Shown here in pieces: positions 1 through 8,454 of a stretch of DNA of 64,000 bases (positions are counted from its first letter, which is position 1; each line of letters opens with the position of its first letter). The stretch covers positions 3,203,562-3,267,561 of the forward strand of contig NZ_CH902584.1 of the NCBI RefSeq assembly GCF_000152845.1. The letters run 5' to 3'. This DNA comes from Roseovarius sp. 217 (GTDB lineage: Bacteria > Pseudomonadota > Alphaproteobacteria > Rhodobacterales > Rhodobacteraceae). A program made the position numbers and the translations under genes. The notes under the pieces are model-generated. The model had not been told where the DNA came from. It saw only the letters and a list, made by a program, of their open reading frames with translations, and made no database searches.

Positions 1-2037
1 GGGGTTGGTGCGGGGGCTGTGGTCCTTGGTTGGTTCCATGGGCCGGTTCTGACCGCGCTCGGCCTGATCGGAGCGGGCGTGGCGCCGTTCATGGTGGGCG
101 GGCAGTCGGACACGCCGGGGGTTTTTTACGGCTATTATGCGGTGCTGGCGGCGGTCGGGCTGGCGGTGGATGCCGCGCGGCGGTGGGCGTGGATTTCGGT
201 GCTGGCCTTGGCGGTCAGCATGGCGGGTGCCACGCTGCTCTATCTCGGAGAGGCGGGCGCGCTCCTCTATCTCGCGTTCTGGGCGGTGCTGGTGGTGTTG
301 ACCGTGCTGGTGCCCGAGGCACGGCTGGTGCCGCAGCACAGCGGCAATTCGCTGCTGCGGCGCGTGTTGGCGGGCGGAGACTATCCCGATTTCCCGGTGC
401 GGCTCGTTTGGGGTGTGGTGGGTCTGGCAAGCCTTGCGGCCCTCTGGATGGCACAGGATGCGCGCGAGGCTCGGGTGATCTGGGCTGCGCTGAGCCTGCT
501 TGCGGGTCTTTTGGTGGCGCTGGTCCTTGGCACGCGGCGGGCCGAGGCGCTGGAGGATGTACCGCTGGTCCCGGCCTTGGCCGCGCTGGTGCTGGTGACG
601 CTCGAAGGGTTCGGGCGGGGGCCGGTCTGGTCGGGGTTCATGGCCGGGATCGAGCGGTTGCCCGAGGCGAAGATGCCGCTTGCGGCGAGTGTGCTTTTGG
701 CGGGCGGGGCGGTGGCCTCGGTCCTTTTTGCCCTTCGCGCCCGCTATGCGCCGGGGGCGGTGCCGGTGATCTTGTGGAGCCTTGGCGCGGCGGTGATGGC
801 ACCGGGGCTGGCGTTGATCCTTGAGTTGCTCTGGACTCCGGCGGCGGTAATCGGTGCCTATCCTTGGGCCTTGCAGGTGATGGCGCTGGCGGGGCTGATG
901 GTGGGGTTCGCAGTGCGGGCACGCGGGTCGGAGAGGCTGCTTGCGGCGGCGCTGTTCGCGGGGGCAGCGCTGGTGCTGATCACGCTGGCGCTCTTTGTGG
1001 TATTGAGCAAGGCGGCGCTGACGCTGGCGCTAGGTGTGATGGTGCTGGCCACGGCGCTGATTGACCGGCGGTTCAATCTGCCGCTCCTCGGGGGGGTCGC
1101 GCAGCTGGGTGTTGCGGTGATCGGCTACCGGCTGGTGATTGATCCGGGTCTGACTTGGGCCGTGCGCGAGGCGGGGCTGGGCGATGTTCTGCTGTCGCAT
1201 CTGGGGCCGCTGGCCCTGCTGGCGGCGGCATGGCGGGTGATGGCGGCGCGGGCCGGGGGGGCGACGCGGGCGGTGATCGAAAGCGCCGTCTGGAGCATCA
1301 CGGCGATATTCCTCAGCGTTATTATACAGCGGTGGCTGGGCGGACCGGGGGCGATGGGGCATGCCGGGCTGGGCCTGACGGCGGTGGTGTGGCTGGCCTC
1401 AGCCATGGTGCAGCTCTGGCGGATGCGCGCCGGTGGGCGTGTTGTGCGCGGCCTGCGGCTGGCCCTTGGCTGTGTCATGGGGGCGGTGGCGCTGATCACG
1501 CTGGTGGCGCAGGCGGTGCTGACCAATCCGCTGATCTCGGTGTTCTGGCGCAAGGAGATCGTCAGCGGGCCGTTGATCGTGGATTCGCTGGCTGCCGCCT
1601 ATTTGCCTGTGGCGCTGGTCTTTGCGCTGGCGGCATGGAAGCTGGATCATCTGCCGCGGTTGCTGCGGCATTGCTTGGTCGTGGCGGGGGCTGGCTATGG
1701 GGCGTGGTATCTCGGGCTCGAGATCCGGCGGCTCTGGCAGGGGGATGATCTGAGCGTGCCGGGGGTCAACGATGGCGAGCTCTACAGTTACACGGTCGCG
1801 CTCATCTTGGTCTCTGTGCTGCTCTTGGTGCTTGCCTTGGCGCGGCGGTCTGAGACCTTGCGGCGGGTGGCGATGGCGGGGGTCGCGCTGACTGTGGCCA
1901 AGGTGTTTCTGGTGGATATGGCGGGGCTGGCGGGGCTGGTGCGGGTGGCGTCGTTCCTTGGGCTCGGCCTGTCGCTGGCGGGGCTGGCGTGGCTCAACCG
2001 GCGGATTGCAGACCATATGGGGCGTGACCCGGCCTAG
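1..2037 (+). CDS. DUF2339-type multi-spanning membrane protein (5' truncated by window edge)
   Basis: The frame is open from base 1, so the true start lies upstream; a GTG at 19 is only the first internal candidate. The visible 670-odd residues form a long chain of hydrophobic helices separated by short Arg-rich loops, with almost no soluble domain. This is the pattern of the DUF2339 family of large predicted inner-membrane proteins, which are usually longer than what is seen here. No enzymatic motif is visible. The TAG stop overlaps the TAG stop of the convergent gene on the minus strand through a shared CTAG. Family assignment is by overall character, so it is moderately sure; function is unknown. 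Confidence 0.7.
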   Translation, partial: GVGAGAVVLGWFHGPVLTALGLIGAGVAPFMVGGQSDTPGVFYGYYAVLAAVGLAVDAARRWAWISVLALAVSMAGATLLYLGEAGALLYLAFWAVLVVLTVLVPEARLVPQHSGNSLLRRVLAGGDYPDFPVRLVWGVVGLASLAALWMAQDAREARVIWAALSLLAGLLVALVLGTRRAEALEDVPLVPALAALVLVTLEGFGRGPVWSGFMAGIERLPEAKMPLAASVLLAGGAVASVLFALRARYAPGAVPVILWSLGAAVMAPGLALILELLWTPAAVIGAYPWALQVMALAGLMVGFAVRARGSERLLAAALFAGAALVLITLALFVVLSKAALTLALGVMVLATALIDRRFNLPLLGGVAQLGVAVIGYRLVIDPGLTWAVREAGLGDVLLSHLGPLALLAAAWRVMAARAGGATRAVIESAVWSITAIFLSVIIQRWLGGPGAMGHAGLGLTAVVWLASAMVQLWRMRAGGRVVRGLRLALGCVMGAVALITLVAQAVLTNPLISVFWRKEIVSGPLIVDSLAAAYLPVALVFALAAWKLDHLPRLLRHCLVVAGAGYGAWYLGLEIRRLWQGDDLSVPGVNDGELYSYTVALILVSVLLLVLALARRSETLRRVAMAGVALTVAKVFLVDMAGLAGLVRVASFLGLGLSLAGLAWLNRRIADHMGRDPA

Positions 2038-2621
2038 GATTGCGCGGCGCGCCATGCGGCCCAAGCCTCGGGTGTGTCGAGGTCGGTTGTGGCATGCTGA
2101 CCGGGCAGGGGAACGGGTGTCACGGGATGGGCGCGCAGGAGATCGCGCGCGCCGGTGTCGCCGGTGATGTGGGTTAGCTCTGGTAGCAGGCGGGCGGGCA
2201 GGATGACCGGGTGGCCGGGGGTGCCAGTCGTGTCACAGGCGCGCAAGATGTGTTCGAAGTCATTGGCTTGCAGGAGGGTGTTGATGTCCTCTGCGGTCAG
2301 GTCCGGCAAGTCGGGGAGGAGGACCATCAGGGCGGCGGCGTGTTGCGCCATTGCCCAAGCCGCGCCGGTGCGCAGCGAGGCGGACAGGCCGGTTGCCGCA
2401 TCAGGCACAGGCAGGAGGGTGACGTTGAGTCCGTCCAGGGCGGCGCGGCGGGCGGCGGCCTCTAGTGGCAGGGTCACGGCGACGGCGCAGCCGGTGCCAA
2501 GGGCGAGTGTCACGCGGTCGCGCAAGAGCGGCTGGCCACGCACCATTTGCAAGAGCTTATCCGCCCCTCGCATCCGCGAGGATGCCCCGGCGGCGGGAAT
2601 GAGGATCGCCACACCGCCCAT
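2034..2621 (-). CDS. MobA/MocA-like nucleotidyltransferase
   Basis: 195 residues. The N-terminus carries the nucleotidyltransferase signature LIPAAGASSRMRGADK (residues about 7-22), the NTP-binding loop of the MobA/MocA/IspD superfamily. LLPDLPDL near the middle is the usual metal-binding Asp region, and PGHPV (about residues 139-143) is typical of the MocA/CoxI-like branch that transfers CMP or GMP to molybdopterin. Its ATG overlaps the TGA of the upstream permease by one base, so it is translationally coupled to an amino-acid ABC transporter operon, which is not an obvious partner. A molybdenum-cofactor role is a family inference; no molybdoenzyme gene is in view. Confidence 0.75.
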   Translation of the reverse strand: MGGVAILIPAAGASSRMRGADKLLQMVRGQPLLRDRVTLALGTGCAVAVTLPLEAAARRAALDGLNVTLLPVPDAATGLSASLRTGAAWAMAQHAAALMVLLPDLPDLTAEDINTLLQANDFEHILRACDTTGTPGHPVILPARLLPELTHITGDTGARDLLRAHPVTPVPLPGQHATTDLDTPEAWAAWRAAQS

Positions 2622-3427
2622 CAGCGGATCAGGTTCATCCGCAGGCTGAGCTTGCGGCGGTATTCCTGCGGCAGATGGCGATTGAGGTGGCGGTTGATCA
2701 GGCCAAAGACGCTGATGACCAGTAGCGTGAGAAGGATGAAATAGCCCGCGAGAATCGGGTAGGGCACGAAGGGGTTAAAGGTCTTGTCCGCGAAATACTT
2801 GGCATAGTAGAGCGCATCGCCGCGCTGTTGCCAGACCGGAAAGCCCGAGAAGAAGACCAGCGTGGTGGCGTGAAACAGAAAGATCGCCTCATTGGTATAG
2901 GCGGGCCAGGCGAGCCGCAGCATCGTGGGCCAGATGATCCGGCGAAAGCGGCGCCAGCCGGAGAAGCCGTAAGCATCCGCCGCCTCGACATCGCCCTTGG
3001 GAATGGAGCGCAGTGCGCCATAGAAAATCTCGCCGGAATAGGCGGCGGTGTTGAGGAACAGCACGATCAGCGCGCCGAGCCAGGCTGCGGTCAAAATGTC
3101 AAAGAAAGGCGAGACCGATTTGAGCGAGAGAAAGAAGAAATAGGCAAAGAAGAACTGGATAAAGAGTGGCGAGCCGCGAAAGACAAAGATGAACCATTCC
3201 GAGAGTTTGCGGATCACTCGGTTGCTGGAGCCTTTGCCAAGCGCCACGGCGGTGGCAAGGATGAAACCGCTGACAAGGGCGACAAACCCGAAATAGACGT
3301 TCCAGATCAGGCCAGAACCGATCAGGGTGACTTGTTCGCAGAGGGTGAAATTGTCTTGCGGCAAGAGCCGTTCACCAATCCCAATGGCGCGCAGCCCATA
3401 GGCCTGAATGGTCTCGAGGCAGCTCAT
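2621..3427 (-). CDS. Polar amino-acid ABC transporter permease (second subunit)
   Basis: 268 residues starting at MSCLETIQ. A longer upstream frame exists but lies inside the preceding permease gene and is rejected. The protein has about five hydrophobic segments and the EAA loop GALRSIPKGDVEAADAYGFS that docks on the ATPase, as in HisM/ArtM-type permeases. The ATG overlaps the TGA of the upstream permease by four bases (ATGA), so the two subunits are probably made in equal amounts. Together with the neighbouring permease, ATPase and periplasmic protein it forms a complete importer. The substrate is probably a basic or polar amino acid; the exact one cannot be told from sequence. Confidence 0.88.
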   Translation of the reverse strand: MSCLETIQAYGLRAIGIGERLLPQDNFTLCEQVTLIGSGLIWNVYFGFVALVSGFILATAVALGKGSSNRVIRKLSEWFIFVFRGSPLFIQFFFAYFFFLSLKSVSPFFDILTAAWLGALIVLFLNTAAYSGEIFYGALRSIPKGDVEAADAYGFSGWRRFRRIIWPTMLRLAWPAYTNEAIFLFHATTLVFFSGFPVWQQRGDALYYAKYFADKTFNPFVPYPILAGYFILLTLLVISVFGLINRHLNRHLPQEYRRKLSLRMNLIR

Positions 3428-4305
3428 GCCGCTTTCCTTTGCGCTTCGCCGCCGGTGGTGGCCTGACCCCGCGTGAGGCGTTGCATGAGGCGTTCCAGCA
3501 CCACCTCTGACACGCGCGTGAAGCCGAGGTAGAACACCATCAGCCCCAGAAAATACCACATCCGCCAGTCGCCATGCGGATATTCGGTGAAACGCGGGTT
3601 GGCGGTGGCACCGAGTTCGCGCGCCCAATAGACGATATCCTCGACCCCCAGCAGGAAGAGCAGCGGCGTGGCCTTGATCAGCACCATCCAGAGATTGCCA
3701 AGGCCGGGCAGGGCGTAGACCCACATCTGCGGCACCATGATCCGCCAGAAGGCCTGCCGGCGCGACATGCCATAGGCTTCGGCGGTTTCCATCTGGGCGC
3801 GCGGCACGGCGCGCATGGCCCCGAACAGCACATTGGCGGCAAAGGCCCCGAAAACGATGGCAAAGGTCAGCACGGCGAGCAGAAAGCCGTAGGATTCATG
3901 CACCCATTGCGGTGCGGAGCCGAGCGGCAGTTTGGCAGCCTGACAGACGACGAAATCATTGCCCTGACGGATCGGTTGGTCCCAATCGGGGCAAAGAACC
4001 TTGTGTCGCGCCCATTCAAAGGCCTGATCGAGCGCGATGACGAAAAAGAGGAAAAACGCGATGTCGGGCACGCCGCGCACGACCGCGATATAGGCCTTGC
4101 CGAACCAGCGGACCGGGGCGATATGCGCCCGCGCGGCCATCGCCCCGCCAAAGCCAAAGGCGAGGGCCGCAGGTGCCGTGATCGCCAAGAGCAAGAGCAC
4201 CGTGCCCACCGCATAGTAGAGTTGCAGGTGTTTGGACGTGGTAATGTAGCAGGTGAGCCACGCAAACCCGTCAAGGCTGGCCGGATCGGAGCAAAAGGCA
4301 AACAT
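3424..4305 (-). CDS. Polar amino-acid ABC transporter permease (first subunit)
   Basis: 293 residues from MFAFCSDP, chosen because a GAGG lies about 9 bases upstream and the longer frame adds only Arg/Pro-rich non-homologous sequence. It is a HisQ/OccQ-like inner-membrane permease with the EAA loop GAMRAVPRAQMETAEAYGMS. Unusually, between the early membrane segments there is a periplasmic-type insertion of about 50 residues with two cysteines (VLCPDW and FVVCQAA), not found in short HisQ-type permeases. It partners the downstream permease and the ATPase encoded at the head of the operon. Membership of the family is secure; the role of the insertion is unknown. Confidence 0.88.
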   Translation of the reverse strand: MFAFCSDPASLDGFAWLTCYITTSKHLQLYYAVGTVLLLLAITAPAALAFGFGGAMAARAHIAPVRWFGKAYIAVVRGVPDIAFFLFFVIALDQAFEWARHKVLCPDWDQPIRQGNDFVVCQAAKLPLGSAPQWVHESYGFLLAVLTFAIVFGAFAANVLFGAMRAVPRAQMETAEAYGMSRRQAFWRIMVPQMWVYALPGLGNLWMVLIKATPLLFLLGVEDIVYWARELGATANPRFTEYPHGDWRMWYFLGLMVFYLGFTRVSEVVLERLMQRLTRGQATTGGEAQRKAA

Positions 4306-4388
4306 TCTATCGCGCCTCGTCAGAGGGGGGCGGGGCCGCGTTTGGCCCCGCCGGCCGGTCAACTGTAATTGTCAACCTCAGGTCAGAT

Positions 4389-5102
4389 TTAGAAGGTCAG
4401 GCCGATTTCCCATTTCTCGATCAGCGCGTTCAGGCTGCCGTCATCCTTCATCGACTGGATGGCGGCGTCGAGTTTGCCTTTGAGTTCGGCATCGCTCTCA
4501 CGGACGCCAAGACCGATGCCGCCGCCGATCATCACCATCTCTTCGAGCAGTTCCAGACCTTCGTCCTCTTCTGCGACGGGCAGAAGAAAGGCGCGGTCGG
4601 CCAGAACGGCGTCAGCCTCGCCGTTGCGCACGGCGGCGATGGATTCCTCGGGCGTGGCGTATTCGACCAGAGTGGCCCCACTGCTGGCGACATAAGAGGC
4701 CTGAATGGTGCCTGACTGGGCTGCGATGACGCCGGATTTCACATCGACATCGGCCGAGGGGGCGAGATAGGCCGAGGGATCGGGCAGGGTGTAGTTCTGG
4801 GTGAAGTCGATCACCTGATCGCGCTCGTCGGTGATCGACATGCCCGCGATGATCACGTCATAGTTGCCGGAAACGAGGTTGGGGATGATGCTGTCCCAGT
4901 CGTTCGTGACCCATTCGCAGGTCAGTTCGGCGCGTTTGCACAGCTCATCGCCCAATTCGCGCTCAAACCCGTCGACCTCGCCCTTGTCGTTGATGAAGTT
5001 ATACGGAGGATAGGCGCCCTCGGTGCCGAGACGGACGGTATCGGCCATGGCAAAGCCGGTCGAGAGGGCCAGAGCGGCGGTTGTGAGTAGCAGTTTCTTC
5101 AT
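4389..5102 (-). CDS. Periplasmic amino-acid binding protein of the ABC importer
   Basis: 237 residues. Residues 1-20 are a classic signal peptide (MKK, hydrophobic core, cleavage after AMA). The mature part starts TVRLGTEGAYPPYNF and continues with DGFERELGDELC and NYDVIIAGMSITDERD, the ligand-binding lobes of family-3 (HisJ/ArtJ/LAO) solute-binding proteins. It captures the substrate in the periplasm and delivers it to the two permeases. It lies 27 bases after the ATPase gene and 83 bases before the first permease in the same operon. The larger gap before the permease may allow extra binding-protein transcript, as is common. Substrate is probably a cationic or polar amino acid. Confidence 0.92.
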   Translation of the reverse strand: MKKLLLTTAALALSTGFAMADTVRLGTEGAYPPYNFINDKGEVDGFERELGDELCKRAELTCEWVTNDWDSIIPNLVSGNYDVIIAGMSITDERDQVIDFTQNYTLPDPSAYLAPSADVDVKSGVIAAQSGTIQASYVASSGATLVEYATPEESIAAVRNGEADAVLADRAFLLPVAEEDEGLELLEEMVMIGGGIGLGVRESDAELKGKLDAAIQSMKDDGSLNALIEKWEIGLTF

Positions 5103-5129
5103 GGTTTTCTCCCTTGGTTGGTTTTCGCC

Positions 5130-5906
5130 TCAGGCCGGATTGGTCGAGCTGAGGAATTGTTGCAGGCGTTCCGATTTCGGAGCGCCGAAGAGGCTGTCAG
5201 GCGGGCCCTGTTCTTCGATCAGGCCTTGGTGCAGGAACACGACATGATCGCTGACATCGGCGGCCATGCGCATGTCATGGGTGACGATCATCATGGTGCG
5301 GCCCTCGTTGGCCAGATCCTTGATGACGCGGATCACCTCTTGTTCCAGTTCGGGGTCGAGCGCCGAGGTGGGTTCGTCGAAGAGAAGCGCCTCGGGCTCC
5401 ATGCAGAGGGCGCGGGCGATGGCGGCGCGCTGTTGCTGGCCGCCGGACAATTGCGCCGGGTAAACATCGCATTTGTCGCCGATGCCCACCTTGTCAAGAT
5501 ACTTGCGCGCCGCGCCTTCGGCTTCGTGCCGATCTCGACCCAAGACAGTGACGGGCGCCTCCATCACGTTTTGCAGGATCGTGAGATGCGCCCAGAGATT
5601 GAATTGCTGAAACACCATGCTGAGGTTGGTGCGGATGCGCAGCACCTGTTTGGGATCAGCGGGATGGCGGGCCAATCCCGTCCCCTTCCAGTGCACCGGC
5701 TCACCCTTAAAGAGGATGTCGCCCTGTTGGCTATCCTCGAGCAGGTTGGCGCAGCGCAGGATGGTGGATTTGCCGGACCCGGACGAGCCGATGAGCGAGA
5801 CCACATCGCCGCGACGGGCCGCAATATCGACCCCCTTGATGACCTCAAGCGCGCCATAAGCCTTGTGCAGGTTGCGGATCTCGATAACCGGGGGCGTGTC
5901 GGACAA
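5130..5906 (-). CDS. ATPase subunit of polar amino-acid ABC importer
   Basis: 258 residues of HisP/OccP type. Visible motifs in order are Walker A GSSGSGKST (about 37-45), the signature LSGGQQQRAAIARAL (about 153-167), Walker B LLFDEPTSALD and the H-loop VTHD. It powers import through the two permeases encoded downstream. It is the first gene of a five-gene minus-strand run (ATPase, binding protein, permease, permease, nucleotidyltransferase), so the operon promoter should lie in the 123-base gap 5907-6029; I could not pick a convincing -35/-10 pair there. Family call is secure, substrate not determinable. Confidence 0.93.
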   Translation of the reverse strand: MSDTPPVIEIRNLHKAYGALEVIKGVDIAARRGDVVSLIGSSGSGKSTILRCANLLEDSQQGDILFKGEPVHWKGTGLARHPADPKQVLRIRTNLSMVFQQFNLWAHLTILQNVMEAPVTVLGRDRHEAEGAARKYLDKVGIGDKCDVYPAQLSGGQQQRAAIARALCMEPEALLFDEPTSALDPELEQEVIRVIKDLANEGRTMMIVTHDMRMAADVSDHVVFLHQGLIEEQGPPDSLFGAPKSERLQQFLSSTNPA

Positions 5907-6029
5907 AGGGGTGCTTCCGTTTCGGTGGTTTTTGACGCTTCCGTGACAATAGGGCCGAAAAAATGGGCTGATGCAACTTGCAAAACGGGCGATTAGGGGA
6001 CGGTTTGTGCGATTTGACGTACCGTCAGC

Positions 6030-6785
6030 TCAATTCGGAGGCTGTGGCGCAGGTGGTGACGCGGGATTGGGCAAGGCAAGATAGTCCTCAGCCGGGATAT
6101 GGGTCACGCCTGTTAAGCCAAGGGTTGTGCGCAAGGAGGCAGGGAGCGCATTGATTGCATCCCTCAAAGCCGCGTGCAGCTGTTCGGCATCGCGCCCGAG
6201 TGCGGTGATATAGGGCAAGGCCGGTGTCGGATCTGTCCGGCCCAACACGCGCAGGTGTTTGGGGAACGGGTCATAGGCCTGCATTAATTGCCAACTGAGC
6301 GCGTCGAGCGCGGCGATGTCGGCGCGCTCTTCGGCCACGGCCATGGCCGAGGCGCGGTGCGCGCCGGTGTGGACGGGATTGCCAAAGGCAAATCCGCGCG
6401 CAGCGGCCCAGTTTTGCGGCGCGGCCCAGCCGGATTGCGAGAGCGCGTCGTTATAGGCGAGGCGCGCGGTGGCAAAATCCTCCGGACGCTCGCGCGGGTC
6501 ATCGGCACGAACGACAAAGACGCTGTAGTAAAGCCCCGGCGGACAGTCGGGCAGGTCGAGCACGGGGCTGCCCACCAACGTCACGCGGCCATGCAGCCGT
6601 GCGCGGTAAGGATAGCCGCAGGTTTGCGAGAGGAGCAGATCAGGGCTGAGCCAGTGATCCCAAAACTCGCCGTCGCGCGTGAGGGTGTCCGGTCCCTCGC
6701 CCAAAACCGCATGTATGCCCTGCCAGAGCGCATCATTGGCTGCCGCCGTCTCGGGGCGGTCATACATCGGCAGGCTGACGATCAT
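6030..6785 (-). CDS. PhnD-like phosphate/phosphonate-binding-fold protein without signal peptide
   Basis: 251 residues starting MIVSLPMYDRPE. The body resembles periplasmic-binding proteins of the PhnD/SsuA-like group: short beta strands separated by a hinge, with LLLSQTCGYPY and YYSVFVVRADDP as the recognisable parts. However, there is no hydrophobic signal sequence and the protein begins directly in the first strand, so it should stay in the cytoplasm unless the start is misplaced. Its ATG overlaps the stop of the upstream TerB-like gene by ATGA. No permease or ATPase of a phosphonate system is adjacent. A sensor or metabolite-binding role is possible but unproven. Confidence 0.72.
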   Translation of the reverse strand: MIVSLPMYDRPETAAANDALWQGIHAVLGEGPDTLTRDGEFWDHWLSPDLLLSQTCGYPYRARLHGRVTLVGSPVLDLPDCPPGLYYSVFVVRADDPRERPEDFATARLAYNDALSQSGWAAPQNWAAARGFAFGNPVHTGAHRASAMAVAEERADIAALDALSWQLMQAYDPFPKHLRVLGRTDPTPALPYITALGRDAEQLHAALRDAINALPASLRTTLGLTGVTHIPAEDYLALPNPASPPAPQPPN

Positions 6786-7222
6786 GATTGCCCCATGACG
6801 CGGTGACGGGCGCGGGCGCTTTCCTGATCCGTGATGCCCAAGAGGCTGGCGACCAGCCGCAAGAGCGCGTCCTCATCCGCCTCGCGCTGCCCATCGGCCA
6901 AGGCCACCTGCCAGAGCGCCTCGATCACGCCCATGCGGTCCTCATGTGGCACCGCATCCTTGATCGCGCGGGTAAAGCGGACCGTATCGGGGGCCTCGCT
7001 CTCGAGCGTTTCGGCCTCTTGGCGCAGCGCCTCGGCCTGAGGCTGCGGCAGGCCATAGCGGGCAGAGATGATGCGCGTGATGCGGATGATCTCGGAGGCG
7101 GAATAGTCTCCATCGGTGCGTGCGACACGCACAAGGAGGGCACAGAGCGCCAGACGGGCATCGCCGCCGGTCATCGGCTCGGGGGCTGGTTGAGTCAGCC
7201 GCTTCAGGAAATCTGCAAACAT
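6782..7222 (-). CDS. TerB-family protein A
   Basis: 146 residues from MFADFLKR; the longer in-frame extension (to 7417) is Arg-rich, non-homologous, and runs into the neighbouring gene. The protein is all-helical with the TerB core pattern: LALCALLVRVARTDGDYSASE, then a long amphipathic region, then EALWQVALADGQREADEDALLRLVASLLGI, where two acidic D/E clusters resemble the metal-binding sites of TerB. TerB proteins occur in tellurite/stress loci and as general metal-sensing helical domains. It is followed by the PhnD-like gene with a 4-base overlap and preceded, 65 bases away, by a paralogue. Confidence 0.8.
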   Translation of the reverse strand: MFADFLKRLTQPAPEPMTGGDARLALCALLVRVARTDGDYSASEIIRITRIISARYGLPQPQAEALRQEAETLESEAPDTVRFTRAIKDAVPHEDRMGVIEALWQVALADGQREADEDALLRLVASLLGITDQESARARHRVMGQS

Positions 7223-7287
7223 GGCACAGGTATAGGGGGCGACGTGGCGCAGGCCAATGGGGAATTCGTAGGGAAATCCGCGTGACG

Positions 7288-7725
7288 TTACTGGGATTCG
7301 GCCAAGGAACGGGCGGCGTCGCTGTCGGCATGGCTGAGACCCATCGTCTCGCGGGCGGCGTCGATCACCTGCAATTCCTCGGGCTGGCTCGCGCCGTCGG
7401 AAAGGACCACCTCCCATAATGCCTCGAGCGCGCTCAGGCGAGCCTCGAGGCTGACGGTCTCGCGGATGATATGGCCAAAGCGGTCGGTTTCGGGGGCGGC
7501 CCGTTCCAGCCGTTCCGAGAGCGCGCGCATCTTGGCCGCCTCGACCGGGCCAAGCCCGTAAATGCGCGCCAGGAGGCGGTCGATTCGCTTGATCTCTGCC
7601 AGCTCGTAATGGTGATCGGATTTCGCTACCCGAACCATAAGGGCGCCCAGTGCAAGTTTCTCGTCCGGCTCTGGCAGGGGGGCCGGTTTCGTGGCGGAAA
7701 AGGCATGCAGAATGCGGGTCAACAT
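7288..7725 (-). CDS. TerB-family protein B (paralogue)
   Basis: 145 residues from MLTRILHAFS. It shares the same helical plan as the next gene: LALGALMVRVAKSDHHYELAEIKRIDRLL, then EALWEVVLSDGASQPEELQVIDAARETMGL. The two are clearly tandem duplicates, with the acidic residues of the first motif partly replaced (ARTDGDY in the partner, AKSDHHY here), so metal binding may differ. The pair plus the PhnD-like gene forms a minus-strand unit. A longer upstream frame to 7815 was rejected for lack of homology. Function unknown; the link to tellurite resistance is only by family name. Confidence 0.8.
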   Translation of the reverse strand: MLTRILHAFSATKPAPLPEPDEKLALGALMVRVAKSDHHYELAEIKRIDRLLARIYGLGPVEAAKMRALSERLERAAPETDRFGHIIRETVSLEARLSALEALWEVVLSDGASQPEELQVIDAARETMGLSHADSDAARSLAESQ

Positions 7726-7869
7726 GGGTCTGAATCTATCCGCTAAACTGGCCCATCCCAAGTGGAATTTAGCGGCTGCCCAAATGGTGTCACAGTTGTT
7801 CCGCAGAAAGCGCACTTTCTGAACTCACAAGGGTGTGATCTGCCTTATCCTTAGTTTACGGAGCCTCCC

Positions 7870-8445
7870 ATGCCGCAGCCCGGTCCGTTTGATTGGTCCG
7901 TAAGCACAGCCGCAGACCAGATCGCGCATCTGCGGTCCCTGTCCGGCGAGGCCTTTCGTGAGGCGCTCTGTGCCTATGACTGGTGCTTGCTGCCGGAGCC
8001 GGTGCTGGGGTGGGCCATGGCGCAACGCGAGATTGACCTTTGCAGCGCTTTGGCGGTGTTCTTCAACGGCGAACCGGCGCGGTTCAACTATATGCCCAAG
8101 AGCCATGTTCCGGGTGATCTGCGCGGTGTGGCACGGGTGCTGGACAATATCTGTTTGCGGATCAACAGCGGCTTTTACCTTGTCTATCCGGGGCAGTCCC
8201 CGCGCTGTCAGGCCAAGCTGTCGACATGGTTGACCTATCAGCAGGCGGATCGCAGCGAGGGGCGGCGGGGGCGCTGGATGCTGGACGAGCGTATCCTTGC
8301 GCCGATGTTGCAGAATGACCTGCGGCTGCCGCCTGACCTTGCCCCCGTCAAGGCCGCGCGCCCTAGTCTCTGGCGTGATCTGCTGAGCCCGATCATCGGA
8401 TTGGGCGTGGACCGCGATATTCTGAAATACAAAGAGCCGCGCTAG
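7870..8445 (+). CDS. DUF4274-like hypothetical protein
   Basis: 191 residues. The N-terminal half has AYDWCLLPEPVLGWAMAQ followed by EIDLCSALAVFF, reminiscent of the Trp/Asp and Cys positions of DUF4274 proteins (short cytosolic proteins of unknown function). The C-terminal half contains PSLWRDLLSPIIGLGVDRD, with no recognisable domain. It has no signal peptide or membrane span. It is a single gene between the minus-strand TerB pair and the convergent transporter gene, from which it is separated by only 9 bases. Function unknown; the DUF match is a by-eye suggestion. Confidence 0.6.
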   Translation: MPQPGPFDWSVSTAADQIAHLRSLSGEAFREALCAYDWCLLPEPVLGWAMAQREIDLCSALAVFFNGEPARFNYMPKSHVPGDLRGVARVLDNICLRINSGFYLVYPGQSPRCQAKLSTWLTYQQADRSEGRRGRWMLDERILAPMLQNDLRLPPDLAPVKAARPSLWRDLLSPIIGLGVDRDILKYKEPR

Positions 8446-8454
8446 AGCCGACGA

